From assembly GCA_900549715.1 (NCBI GenBank), contig URPK01000011.1, positions 12,563-76,562 of the forward strand: a DNA stretch of 64,000 nucleotides, given 5' to 3'. A model generated the notes under the pieces. It ran no database searches, had not been told where the DNA came from, and was given only the letters and a program-made list of their open reading frames with translations. Shown here piece by piece: positions 1 through 7,527 of the stretch. The position numbers and the translations under genes are program-made. Within the stretch, counting starts at the first letter, position 1, and every line of letters starts with the position of its first letter. The DNA is from an uncultured Collinsella sp. GTDB lineage: Bacteria; Actinomycetota; Coriobacteriia; Coriobacteriales; Coriobacteriaceae.

Positions 1-3
1 CAT
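1..3 (-). CDS. Start codon of a gene running off the left edge
   Basis: On the minus strand an ATG occupies bases 3-1. It is preceded by a good Shine-Dalgarno (AGGAG, six bases before the ATG, about positions 10-14). Only the start codon lies inside the window, so the product cannot be named. The roughly 130 bases upstream, to the end of the next gene at 169, would hold its promoter. Confidence 0.5.
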
Positions 4-133
4 ACGTGTCTCCTATCGGTTTCGACCTAAAGCCCAGCGCAGATGCTCGGGCAATATAAACAAACGTCGTTATGATATACCTACTGGCCTGCGAGATAAA
101 CCCCAAAATGAAGGCGTCGTGATGATGCCACCC

Positions 134-168
134 TTTGGTGCAAAGCAACCTGTCCCCTTTGCACCAAA
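134..168. repeat. GGGACAG-loop hairpin (stem TTTGGTGCAAAG)
   Basis: A perfect 12-bp inverted repeat (134-145 and 157-168) encloses the loop CAACCTGTCCC. The loop, read as GGGACAGG on the other strand, is shared with hairpins near 2386, 2467, 19582, 42080, 50420, 53973 and 55125, whose stems differ. The right arm touches the stop codon of the membrane protein gene ending at 169. Confidence 0.75.
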
Positions 169-2352
169 TTAGGACCAGAGGAGGTCGCTGCGGGTGATGG
201 TGGCGCCGATGGCAAAGGGCATGCAGGCGATGACCGGATACAGGTAGCGCATATAGGTCGAGCCGTTGCAGGGACCGATCAGGCACACGGCGAGCACGCC
301 CAGCAGCGGCAACCAAATGGCCAGACCGCGCCATGAATGACGACGTAGCAGATAGACCACCACGGCGATCATGATCCACACATAGGTGGCCGAGCTCATG
401 GTGAGCGAGATAAACGGGATGCGTTGTACCGCCACGCGATACAGGTTGATCAGGTGGTCGCACCAGCGCACAACCTTGCTATCGACCGGATGGAAGTCAA
501 AGTACTTGAGGTTATCGGGCTTCGCCATAATCTCGGCACTGCGCGCCGTGCTGTAGACCCACGCATCGCGGGCACTCGGATAAAAGTAGCCGTAGTAGTT
601 ATTGATGAGCGCCGAGATGTAGCACTCGGGATCCTTTTTGAACATCTGCGCCCAGACCTCAAAATAGGCCTTGATGTCCTCCTGCGAGGCGTATTCGTTA
701 AAGCAATTTTTGACGGCATCCGACTTGTCGGGGTTGTAGCGGCGGCCCAGATTCTCGTACTTGAGCACACGGTCGATCACGGCACGCTCTTCGTCGGTCA
801 CCAAGCCGTCGCAAGGAGCCTCCACGATGGTGCCGTCCTCCTTAACCGTGGGGTTGACGCCCGAGTTGAGGCCGTCGTGCTTTTGGACGAAACGAGCGGT
901 CTGCTGAAACGGAATCGAGAGGATTTCGCGCTTGGAGCCGGGCGTAATGTCGTGCGCCGGCATAAAGACCTTGGTGAAGTACATATTAGAGGCAAGGCAG
1001 AGTGCAAGCACCGCGAGGACGCCAACCCAGCGGAAGCGCGAGATGGCGCCCGAAGGCGCAGCACCAGCCTGCTTGGCTGCACGACGAGCCACATGCGCGT
1101 CCCATGCGCAAAACGCCGCCGCGATTACGCATGCCGCCAGGAGAAACACCAGGCCGCCGTTGCGCAGAAACGTGGAGCCCATGGCGCCCAGAGCGAGCAG
1201 CAGCCAGTCGTGGCGCGCAAAGAGCACGGGGGCTTTCTCGCCCGCTCGGTCGACATTGGCATCACGACGGGGCAAGCCACATGCCACGAGCTTGACGGTC
1301 TGTACCAGCAGCACCAAAAACGCGTCGGCAAAGAGCACGTCTTTGGTGAGCAGGGCCGCGTAGTTGGAGAACATGGGCATAAACGCAAAGAGCAGCAAGA
1401 TCACGCCGCGGACCGGCAGGCTCACGCCCAGTTTGCGCAGCGACGAAATCGAATAGGCCATGCAGGCAGCCGTGATGACAAATTGAGCGCAGGTATAGAT
1501 GATGAGGCCCGCATTAGCGCTGTTGAACAGCGAAAGCCCCAGCTGAACGCACGAGCCGATAATGGCCGTGTGCACCACCGGGTGATGTCCGTTGAGCAGC
1601 ACGTTGGGGTTGAGTAGGCGCAGGTAGTCGCTCGTGCCGTTGGGATAGTTGAACCACTGGCGAATCTGCGCACCCGTATCTCCCATAAAAAGGCCGGGCA
1701 GCGAAGCGATGAGCGTGGGCGCCCAGGCGATCATAAGCACCAGGAAGGGCCCGGCAAAGGGATGGACCGAGAGTACGGCGTGAGCCACACGCCATATGCG
1801 GCCAAAGTGCGCTTCCGAAAACGGAATGCGCCGAGAGCTCAGCCAATCTAGACACTCAAAGGCAAGGTAGAAGGCAACAATCGCCAGGAGCATCCAGCCC
1901 GCGCCGCCAATCCAGGCGCAGATGATGCGAGCTTTGTCGCCAAGGACAATCTCGGCCGAGTCGGTGAGATCGTAGCTGCGGCCGAACACCATGCAGATGG
2001 CGAAGAACAGCGACGGCAGAATGATCGATGGACGCCAGGTGTCGCCACGGCCAAAGAACACGTAGCGAAACGGCAAGGTGAGCAGGCAGGCAAGTGCAAG
2101 CAGCATGACCGCGTCGGTATGGCCGGCAAACGAGAGGAGTACCTCGTAGCACACGTACAGCATACCTGAGGCTTTGGGGTCAATCGCCAAGACTGCGTTG
2201 CTCGATACCGGGGCGGGATCGATGGAAAACGCCGTGGTCGCCAACAGCGCGAGCAGAAATGCGATGAGCGTCTGCTTGGCGGGGTAGCGCTTAAACCAGA
2301 CGATGCGGGCCGCGTCGCGCGCAGCCGTTGTGGAGAGTTCGGAATCCTTCAC
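169..2352 (-). CDS. Large polytopic membrane protein (DUF6020-like)
   Basis: The 727-residue product is a multi-pass inner-membrane protein with about twelve to fourteen hydrophobic segments. The first is near residues 25-45 and a dense set spans 95-440. A hydrophilic loop of roughly 150 residues (about 475-630) probably faces outside, followed by terminal membrane segments. The motif GDTGAQIRQW followed by NGHHPVVHTA, inside the membrane block, resembles membrane glycosyltransferase-like (GT-C/DUF6020) proteins common in Coriobacteriia; that assignment is from memory of the family and is tentative. The start is a GTG with a weak upstream AAAGG, so the true start could be a little downstream. 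No catalytic role can be read from the sequence. It is transcribed alone, and its stop abuts a GGGACAG-loop hairpin that could act as its 3' end. Confidence 0.7.
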   Translation of the reverse strand: MKDSELSTTAARDAARIVWFKRYPAKQTLIAFLLALLATTAFSIDPAPVSSNAVLAIDPKASGMLYVCYEVLLSFAGHTDAVMLLALACLLTLPFRYVFFGRGDTWRPSIILPSLFFAICMVFGRSYDLTDSAEIVLGDKARIICAWIGGAGWMLLAIVAFYLAFECLDWLSSRRIPFSEAHFGRIWRVAHAVLSVHPFAGPFLVLMIAWAPTLIASLPGLFMGDTGAQIRQWFNYPNGTSDYLRLLNPNVLLNGHHPVVHTAIIGSCVQLGLSLFNSANAGLIIYTCAQFVITAACMAYSISSLRKLGVSLPVRGVILLLFAFMPMFSNYAALLTKDVLFADAFLVLLVQTVKLVACGLPRRDANVDRAGEKAPVLFARHDWLLLALGAMGSTFLRNGGLVFLLAACVIAAAFCAWDAHVARRAAKQAGAAPSGAISRFRWVGVLAVLALCLASNMYFTKVFMPAHDITPGSKREILSIPFQQTARFVQKHDGLNSGVNPTVKEDGTIVEAPCDGLVTDEERAVIDRVLKYENLGRRYNPDKSDAVKNCFNEYASQEDIKAYFEVWAQMFKKDPECYISALINNYYGYFYPSARDAWVYSTARSAEIMAKPDNLKYFDFHPVDSKVVRWCDHLINLYRVAVQRIPFISLTMSSATYVWIMIAVVVYLLRRHSWRGLAIWLPLLGVLAVCLIGPCNGSTYMRYLYPVIACMPFAIGATITRSDLLWS

Positions 2353-2373
2353 AGTCCAAAGAGCCTTTCTAGA

Positions 2374-2425
2374 AACCTGCCAAAAAGGGACAGGTTTATT
2401 TTGGCAGGTTTTATCTGGGGAAACG
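2374..2425. repeat. GGGACAG-loop hairpin (stem AACCTGCCAAAA)
   Basis: A 12-bp perfect inverted repeat (2374-2385 and 2399-2410) encloses the loop AGGGACAGGTTTA, followed by TTATCTGGGGAAACG. The same unit, including the GGGGAAACG tail, returns at 53966-54009 and, inverted, at 55095-55148. Shorter copies lie at 42069 and 50404. It lies between two minus-strand genes. Confidence 0.8.
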
Positions 2426-2452
2426 TTACGGTTCTGTCATCGTTGCCCAGCG

Positions 2453-2489
2453 AACCACCACAAAGGTGCCTGTCCCCTTTGTGGTGGTT
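2453..2489. repeat. GGGACAG-loop hairpin (stem AACCACCACAAAGG)
   Basis: A 14-bp perfect inverted repeat (2453-2466 and 2476-2489) has the loop TGCCTGTCC. The stem is unrelated to that of the neighbouring hairpin at 2374, but the loop carries the same GGACAGG core. It lies seven bases beyond the stop codon of lgt and may serve as its terminator. Confidence 0.75.
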
Positions 2490-2496
2490 TTGGTGG

Positions 2497-3318
2497 TTAG
2501 GCGTCCAGGTAGATGCGCTGGGGACGGTTGCGGTGTCGGGCGAAGATGGTGAGCGCCAGGCCGGCGATCACGAGCGGCAAACTCAGCAGCTGGCCCATGG
2601 TGATAACGCCTCCCAGCAGATAGCCCAGCTGCGCATCGGGCACGCGCACAAACTCAATCAAAAAGCGAACGATGCCGTAGCCCATCACAAAGACGCCCAT
2701 AAACGTACCCTGGGGCAGCAGCGGTTTTTTGCGACTGAGCACCTGCAGGATGCAAAAGAGCACAATGCCCTCTAGAAACGCCTCGTAGAGCTGGGAGGGA
2801 TGGCGCGGCATATCGCCCGCGGTGCCGCCAAAGACCACACCCCAGGGCAGATCGGTCGGCTTACCCCACAGCTCGCCGTTGACGAAATTGGCGCAGCGTC
2901 CCAGGCACAGCGCCAGCGGAGCGCCGATAACGGCAAGGTCGGCGACGGTCCAGGCGTCGAGCTTATACATGCGGCACACGATGATGCCGCCCAAGATGCC
3001 GCCGACCAGGCCACCGTGGAAGCTCATGCCGCCCTCGTTGGTGGCAAAGATCTCGAGCGGGTGGGTCCAATAGTAGCCATCGCCGTAAAAGACGACGTAA
3101 AACAGGCGCGCGCCGATGATGAGGCCAAAGACCGCGCCGACCACGACGCTCGTCAGGTCGTCAATCGTGATGCTAAAGCCCCAGCGACGCTGCGTGCGAT
3201 ACATGACGACCGCCGTGAGCAGAGCTCCGACCACATAGGCCAGACCATACCAGTAAATCGTGATGGGGCCCGCCGAGATCGCGACGGGATCAAGCATATG
3301 GTAGAGGTCGTTGAGCAT
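2497..3318 (-). CDS. lgt: Prolipoprotein diacylglyceryl transferase
   Basis: This enzyme transfers diacylglycerol from phosphatidylglycerol to the lipobox cysteine of prelipoproteins, the first step of lipoprotein maturation at the inner membrane. The 273-residue protein has about seven membrane segments and the family signature GRCANFVNGELWG (family pattern GRxGNFxNxE). HPSQLYEAF follows, matching the conserved HPTQLYE block. I chose the ATG at 3318, preceded by an AGGGGG Shine-Dalgarno; a longer reading to 3345 lacks such support. The window holds at least one likely substrate, the Tat-type lipoprotein at 28687. The gene is flanked by GGGACAG hairpins on both sides and appears monocistronic. 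Confidence 0.95.
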   Translation of the reverse strand: MLNDLYHMLDPVAISAGPITIYWYGLAYVVGALLTAVVMYRTQRRWGFSITIDDLTSVVVGAVFGLIIGARLFYVVFYGDGYYWTHPLEIFATNEGGMSFHGGLVGGILGGIIVCRMYKLDAWTVADLAVIGAPLALCLGRCANFVNGELWGKPTDLPWGVVFGGTAGDMPRHPSQLYEAFLEGIVLFCILQVLSRKKPLLPQGTFMGVFVMGYGIVRFLIEFVRVPDAQLGYLLGGVITMGQLLSLPLVIAGLALTIFARHRNRPQRIYLDA

Positions 3319-3427
3319 ATCGATCCCCCTGCTCCCTACATACAAATGCGGCCGCGGGCCTTACGCTCGCAGCCGAATATTTGGACGTAACGTCTATGCG
3401 GAGCGTACCGTCCGCAGCTTTCGCATC

Positions 3428-3706
3428 TTAGAACGGCGCGTACTCGTCGTACAGGTCCTCGGCCTCGCCGGAAGCATTGACCTGCTCAACGCGGGTAACG
3501 CCGGGCACATGCTCCTTCAGGATGCGCTCAATACCCATGGAAAGGGTTAGCGAGCTCATGGGGCAGCCGGCGCAGGCGCCCTGCAGCTCCAGCTTGACAA
3601 CACCCTCGTCGTCGACGCCCACATACTCCATATCGCCGCCATCGGCCTGCAGGTTGGGGCGAATCTCTTCAAGAACCTTCTTAAGCAGCTCTTCGTTAAC
3701 AGCCAC
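3428..3706 (-). CDS. NifU C-terminal domain Fe-S scaffold protein
   Basis: A compact 92-residue protein made almost entirely of the NifU C-terminal (Nfu) domain. The start is a GTG with AAAGGAG upstream. The metal-binding motif CAGCPMS (CxxC, around residue 46) is present, and the preceding segment VGVDDEGVVKLELQG matches the family fold. Such proteins carry or assemble [4Fe-4S] clusters for delivery to apo-enzymes. Plausible clients nearby are the radical SAM protein at 40238 and the activase at 13542, but no physical link is shown. It is the short, stand-alone type, without the A-type domain of E. coli NfuA, so I leave the symbol empty. It is convergent with nothing and is probably transcribed alone. 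Confidence 0.9.
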   Translation of the reverse strand: MAVNEELLKKVLEEIRPNLQADGGDMEYVGVDDEGVVKLELQGACAGCPMSSLTLSMGIERILKEHVPGVTRVEQVNASGEAEDLYDEYAPF

Positions 3707-3876
3707 AGGGGCTCCTTTCTCACAATAACGCGGGCACGCCCGCGGACAGGGGCTATGTTACTACAGCCATGTACCCGCTTAGGCGCCAGCCATGCGTGCG
3801 GACATGACTTTCACGAGCAGTCAATTTGGGACGGGGCTCTTTTGGCTGTTTTGCCGCCAGCTGGCATCGGCACGCG

Positions 3877-4401
3877 CTACTGCCGAGCCTGTCCCCCGGT
3901 ACCAATCTGGACATCGACGATGACTTGGCGGTAGCTGATGCCGCAGGAGTCGAGAATGCGGCGGCTGATACGGCCGTCATCGGTGTCGGCATACTTATTG
4001 TCCAGGTAGACGACCTCGCCCACGCCCACCTGCGCCAGGATCTTGGCGCAGTCGTGGCACGGGAACAGCGTGACGTAAACCGTGGAACCCTCGAGGTCCT
4101 TGAGCGAGCCACGGTAGTTGAGCACGGCGTTGGCCTCGGCATGGACCACGTAGTTGTGCTTGTCCTGCAGCGGGTCATCGCTCGTACCCCACGGGAAAAA
4201 GTCGTCGTTGAGCGCCGAGGGCGTGCCGTTGTAACCCACCGAAAGGATGCGGTGGTTGGTGCTGGCGATGCACGCTCCCACCTGCGTGTTGGGGTCCTTG
4301 CTGCGGCGCTGCGCGGCGATGGCCACGCTCATAAAGAACTCGTCCCAGCTAATAACGTCGCGGCGCTTGCCCGACGCGGTTTGATGAAGATCGTCCGACA
4401 T
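3877..4401 (-). CDS. Deoxycytidylate/cytidine deaminase family protein
   Basis: A 174-residue zinc-dependent deaminase of the dCMP/ComEB type. The catalytic zinc site is visible: HAEANAVLN supplies the histidine and proton-shuttling glutamate, and PCHDCAK supplies the PCxxC cysteines. By family it would convert dCMP to dUMP for thymidylate synthesis; ComEB-type relatives are linked to competence. The ATG at 4401 is chosen because GGAGGT lies eight bases upstream; the extended start at 4437 has no ribosome site. The N-terminal DVISWDEFFMSVA block is typical of the family. It lies between coaX and the nfu-like gene on the same strand, with gaps large enough for separate transcription. Confidence 0.9.
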   Translation of the reverse strand: MSDDLHQTASGKRRDVISWDEFFMSVAIAAQRRSKDPNTQVGACIASTNHRILSVGYNGTPSALNDDFFPWGTSDDPLQDKHNYVVHAEANAVLNYRGSLKDLEGSTVYVTLFPCHDCAKILAQVGVGEVVYLDNKYADTDDGRISRRILDSCGISYRQVIVDVQIGTGGQARQ

Positions 4402-4483
4402 GGCAGACACCTCCGCAATCGCAATAGTTTGGCCCATTGTAGCAGGTGAAAGGTAGGGGCGCTTATCCCACCAGCCCCTCGCC

Positions 4484-5335
4484 CTACGCGCGGCGGGGCT
4501 TTTGGTTGATGCGGTAGAGCTCGGCGAGACCCCGCAACGTCAGCGCATCGTCTACCGTCAGGCTATGGCCGACCAGCGCCGCAAGTGCCTCGGCATCGTC
4601 GCCGGTAATGACGATGGGCACATCGCCCTCCCCCGCGGCCTTGGTCGCGCGCATCTCGGCAAGCACCATGTCGAGCATTCCGTCGATGCGGGCTACCTCG
4701 CCCAAAACCACACCCGAGCGCATGGCCTCGCGCGTGTTGCGTCCGATGACGTGCGTTGGCGCCGAGGGCTCAACCTGAGGCAGGCGCGCTGCTGCCGCCG
4801 AGAGCGAACGGGCGCCGAGCGCCAGCCCCGGCGCGATAACGCCGCCGACAAAGGTGCCGTGCGCGTCGATGACCTCGATATTGGTCGTGGTGCCCAGGTC
4901 AATCACGATGCACGGCGAGCCGTAGACGGCGCGGGCCGCCACGGCATCGGCGATGCGGTCGGGACCGATCTCGGCCGGGTCATCGTAGTGCACAGGCATG
5001 CCGGTCTTGAGACCCGGCCCCACGGTGAGCACGCGCCCCGTGCAGGTGCGGGAAAGCGCCGTCTTCCAAGGGCGCTCGAGCGCCGGGACTACACAGCTCA
5101 GCACGGCCGCGGCGGGTGCAAGCACCCCGGGCACACCTGCATCGGCGGCGAGCGCGCCCATGACCTGTACAAGTCGCATGCGTGCCTCGTCGGCCGTAAT
5201 GCTCGACGGCGTCGTGATCTCGCATGTCGCAAGCGGACATTCCTGCGCCGCGGCCGAATCCTCTGCAAACAGGCCAAAGCGAATGAACGTGTTGCCCACG
5301 TCGACCGTCAATATATATGCGCACCCATTAAGCAT
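4484..5335 (-). CDS. coaX: Type III pantothenate kinase
   Basis: This kinase phosphorylates pantothenate in the first committed step of coenzyme A synthesis. Type III enzymes use an ASKHA fold, accept high ATP concentrations and are not feedback-inhibited by CoA. The 283-residue sequence shows LTVDVGNTFIRFGLF at the N-terminus (phosphate-1 motif), GPDRIADAVAA in the middle, and VIDLGTTTNIEVID with GGVIAPGL (phosphate-2 and substrate region), all diagnostic. The ATG at 5335 has GAAAGGAG upstream. The order matches the family throughout, with no truncation. A large perfect palindrome (5373-5450) lies just upstream and probably separates it from the divergent OPT transporter gene. Confidence 0.95.
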   Translation of the reverse strand: MLNGCAYILTVDVGNTFIRFGLFAEDSAAAQECPLATCEITTPSSITADEARMRLVQVMGALAADAGVPGVLAPAAAVLSCVVPALERPWKTALSRTCTGRVLTVGPGLKTGMPVHYDDPAEIGPDRIADAVAARAVYGSPCIVIDLGTTTNIEVIDAHGTFVGGVIAPGLALGARSLSAAAARLPQVEPSAPTHVIGRNTREAMRSGVVLGEVARIDGMLDMVLAEMRATKAAGEGDVPIVITGDDAEALAALVGHSLTVDDALTLRGLAELYRINQKPRRA

Positions 5336-5372
5336 CGTCGGCGCTCCTTTCGTCTGCCCAGCAGTATATCCC

Positions 5373-5450
5373 GATGATTATTCTGGGACGGGGATTTAAA
5401 AATCATTGCGTACCTGATGATTTTTAAATCCCCGTCCCAGAATAATCATC
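5373..5450. repeat. Perfect 34-bp inverted repeat with 10-nt loop
   Basis: The arms 5373-5406 and 5417-5450 are exact reverse complements over 34 bases, with the loop TGCGTACCTG. The arms contain GGGACGGGG, also seen alone at 3829-3837 within TTTGGGACGGGGCTCTTTT. It lies between the divergent coaX and OPT genes, so it is not a simple terminator of either. It could be a foldback repeat or a regulatory cruciform. Confidence 0.85.
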
Positions 5451-5624
5451 CTTCGGCTTCGCTTGGGATAGCTAAAAAAGCCCAGTCCCAAATTAACTGC
5501 CGTGCCGCTATACTGGTGCGCGGTCGTTTGCGAGCTCACGCGGCGGCCCTTGGTAACCCGACTTCCCGCGCCGTATCCGTAACGGCGCTCCCGGGGGAAG
5601 CGGATATACGCAAAGGAGTTTTAT

Positions 5625-7328
5625 ATGAGCAATCCCTCGAACCGCGCTTCGATGCGCGGGCAACTCACGCTGCGCGGCGTCGTCATCGGCGTCCTTGGCT
5701 GCGTGATCATCACGGCAAGCTCGGCCTACACGGCCCTCAAGATGGGTGCACTCCCCTGGCCGATTATTTTCGCTGCCGTCATCTCGCTGTTCTTCCTGAA
5801 GCTCATGGGTGACGCCAGCCTCAACGAGGCCAACGTCACCCACACCATCATGTCCGCGGGCGCCATGGTCGCCGGCGGCCTGGCGTTTACCATCCCGGGC
5901 GCCTGGATGCTGGGCTATGCCGACCAGATCAGCTGGCTCGACATGTTTATCGTGGCACTCGCCGGCACCATCTTGGGCCTGCTGGCAACGGCGCTCATCC
6001 ACCGCCACTTTATCGTGGACGCCGCGCTGGAGTTTCCCACCGGCAATGCCGCAGCTCAGACACTGCGCGCCACCGAGGCCGGCGGCAAGACCGGCAAGCA
6101 GCTCTTTGGCTCCATGGCCATCGCAGGCATCTACAGCGTGCTTCGCGACGCTCTGGGCGTGGTGCCCAGCATGCTGTGCACGCTCAATATCCCCGGCGTG
6201 ACCTTTGCCATCTATAACTCGCCCATGCTGCTCTCCATCGGCTTTTTGGTTGGCTTCGCCCCGGTTGCCTTCTGGTTTGCCGGCGCGCTGCTAGGTAACT
6301 TTGGCATCATCGTGGGCGGCACCGCTGCCGGTCTATTCGACGTTGTGACTGCGCAGGGCATCGTCAAATCGCTCGGCATGGGCCTCATGATGGGCTTTGG
6401 CGTCGCCGTCGTCCTCAAGGACATCCTGCCGCAGGTCGCCGGCATCGCCCGCGGCCTCGCCGCCGACAGCTCCAGCGACACCGACGAGCAGTCGCTCATC
6501 TCGGGCTCGCTTAAGCTCGACGCCGGCATCATCGGCCTGGGTACTGCCGCCATCGCCGTGATCGTCGCCATCGCGCTCGACCTTGGCCCCGTCCCGGCCG
6601 TCATCGTCACGCTGTTCACCTTTGTCACCACCATCATGAGCGCGCAGAGCTGCGGCCAGACGGGCATCGACCCCATGGAGATCTTCGGCCTCATCGTCAT
6701 GCTCATCGTGGCTGCCTTCGCACAGATCGCCCAGGTCAAGCTGTTCTTTATCGCCGGCATCGTGGCCGTGGCATGCGGCCTTGCGGGCGACGTCATGAAC
6801 GACTTTAAGGCCGGCGCCGTGCTGGGCACCAATCCGCGTGCGCAGTGGATCGGCCAGGCCATCGGCGGCATCGTGGGCGCCCTGGTCGCCGCTGCCGTCA
6901 TGGTCGCGCTCGTCACCGCCTATGGTCCGGATGCTTTCGGCCCCGACAAGAGCTTTGTGGCCGCGCAGGCAAGTGTGGTCGCCACCATGGTCTCGGGCAT
7001 CCCAAGCGTGCCGTGGTTCGCAGGCGGCTTTATCGCCGGCATCGTCATGTACTGGCTCGGCATTCCGGCCATGATGATCGGCCTGGGCGTGTACCTACCG
7101 TTCTATATGTCACTCACGGCTTTCTTGGGCTCCTGCGTCAAGCTCGCCTACGACAAGTGGTCCGCCCACCGCGACGCCACCGCTGGTCTTTCTGACGAGG
7201 AGAGGGCTGCCAAGGACGCCGCCTTCCAGGAACAGGGCCTGGTTGTCGCCAGCGGCCTGCTCGGCGGCGAGTCCATCGTCGGCGTTATCCTGGCGTTTGT
7301 CTCCGTGGGCTTAAGCCTGCTGGGCTAA
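5625..7328 (+). CDS. OPT family oligopeptide transporter
   Basis: A 567-residue polytopic membrane protein with about fifteen hydrophobic segments, matching the OPT superfamily (proton-coupled uptake of small peptides or metal chelates). Supporting features are TLRGVVIGVLGCVIITASSAYTAL-type N-terminal helices, the NEANVTHTIMSAGAMVAGG segment, EFPTGNAAAQTLRA (the conserved PTG region after the second helix pair) and the QSCGQTGIDPMEIFG loop. It is somewhat shorter than classical members of about 620-680 residues. The ATG at 5625 has a textbook AAAGGAG site seven bases before it. It is monocistronic, ending at a rho-independent terminator at 7370-7411. The substrate cannot be decided from sequence. 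Confidence 0.9.
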   Translation: MSNPSNRASMRGQLTLRGVVIGVLGCVIITASSAYTALKMGALPWPIIFAAVISLFFLKLMGDASLNEANVTHTIMSAGAMVAGGLAFTIPGAWMLGYADQISWLDMFIVALAGTILGLLATALIHRHFIVDAALEFPTGNAAAQTLRATEAGGKTGKQLFGSMAIAGIYSVLRDALGVVPSMLCTLNIPGVTFAIYNSPMLLSIGFLVGFAPVAFWFAGALLGNFGIIVGGTAAGLFDVVTAQGIVKSLGMGLMMGFGVAVVLKDILPQVAGIARGLAADSSSDTDEQSLISGSLKLDAGIIGLGTAAIAVIVAIALDLGPVPAVIVTLFTFVTTIMSAQSCGQTGIDPMEIFGLIVMLIVAAFAQIAQVKLFFIAGIVAVACGLAGDVMNDFKAGAVLGTNPRAQWIGQAIGGIVGALVAAAVMVALVTAYGPDAFGPDKSFVAAQASVVATMVSGIPSVPWFAGGFIAGIVMYWLGIPAMMIGLGVYLPFYMSLTAFLGSCVKLAYDKWSAHRDATAGLSDEERAAKDAAFQEQGLVVASGLLGGESIVGVILAFVSVGLSLLG

Positions 7329-7369
7329 GCTGAGCAGCTGCTCGACGGCAACCATATTGCCTACGACTT

Positions 7370-7411
7370 GCCCGGTCGGTAGCTTTTGCGGCTGCCGACC
7401 GGGCTTTTTAT
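7370..7411 (+). terminator. Rho-independent terminator of the OPT gene
   Basis: A GC-rich 13-bp stem (GCCCGGTCGGTAG with CTGCCGACCGGGC) is followed directly by TTTTTA, 42 bases after the OPT stop codon. Confidence 0.9.
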
Positions 7412-7426
7412 ACCAACGCAAAGAAA

Positions 7427-7460
7427 GGCCGGCGCGCTGCATTTAACAGCGCGCCGGCCT
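7427..7460 (-). terminator. Terminator of the surface-protein gene
   Basis: The stem GGCCGGCGCGCTG / CAGCGCGCCGGCC has a TTTCTTT tail in the minus-strand direction. It lies 68 bases past the stop codon at 7528. With 7370-7411 it separates two convergent genes. Confidence 0.85.
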
Positions 7461-7527
7461 TATCGTTTGGCTAACGAGACGGTCCCGTTATGAATTGAAG
7501 TTCGTTGCAGAAACTACGCTCGAAACG

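Noticed and set aside
424..1617. A 397-codon plus-strand frame opposite the first membrane protein
   Set aside because: It is the antisense shadow of a membrane protein with coherent helices and family-like motifs on the minus strand.
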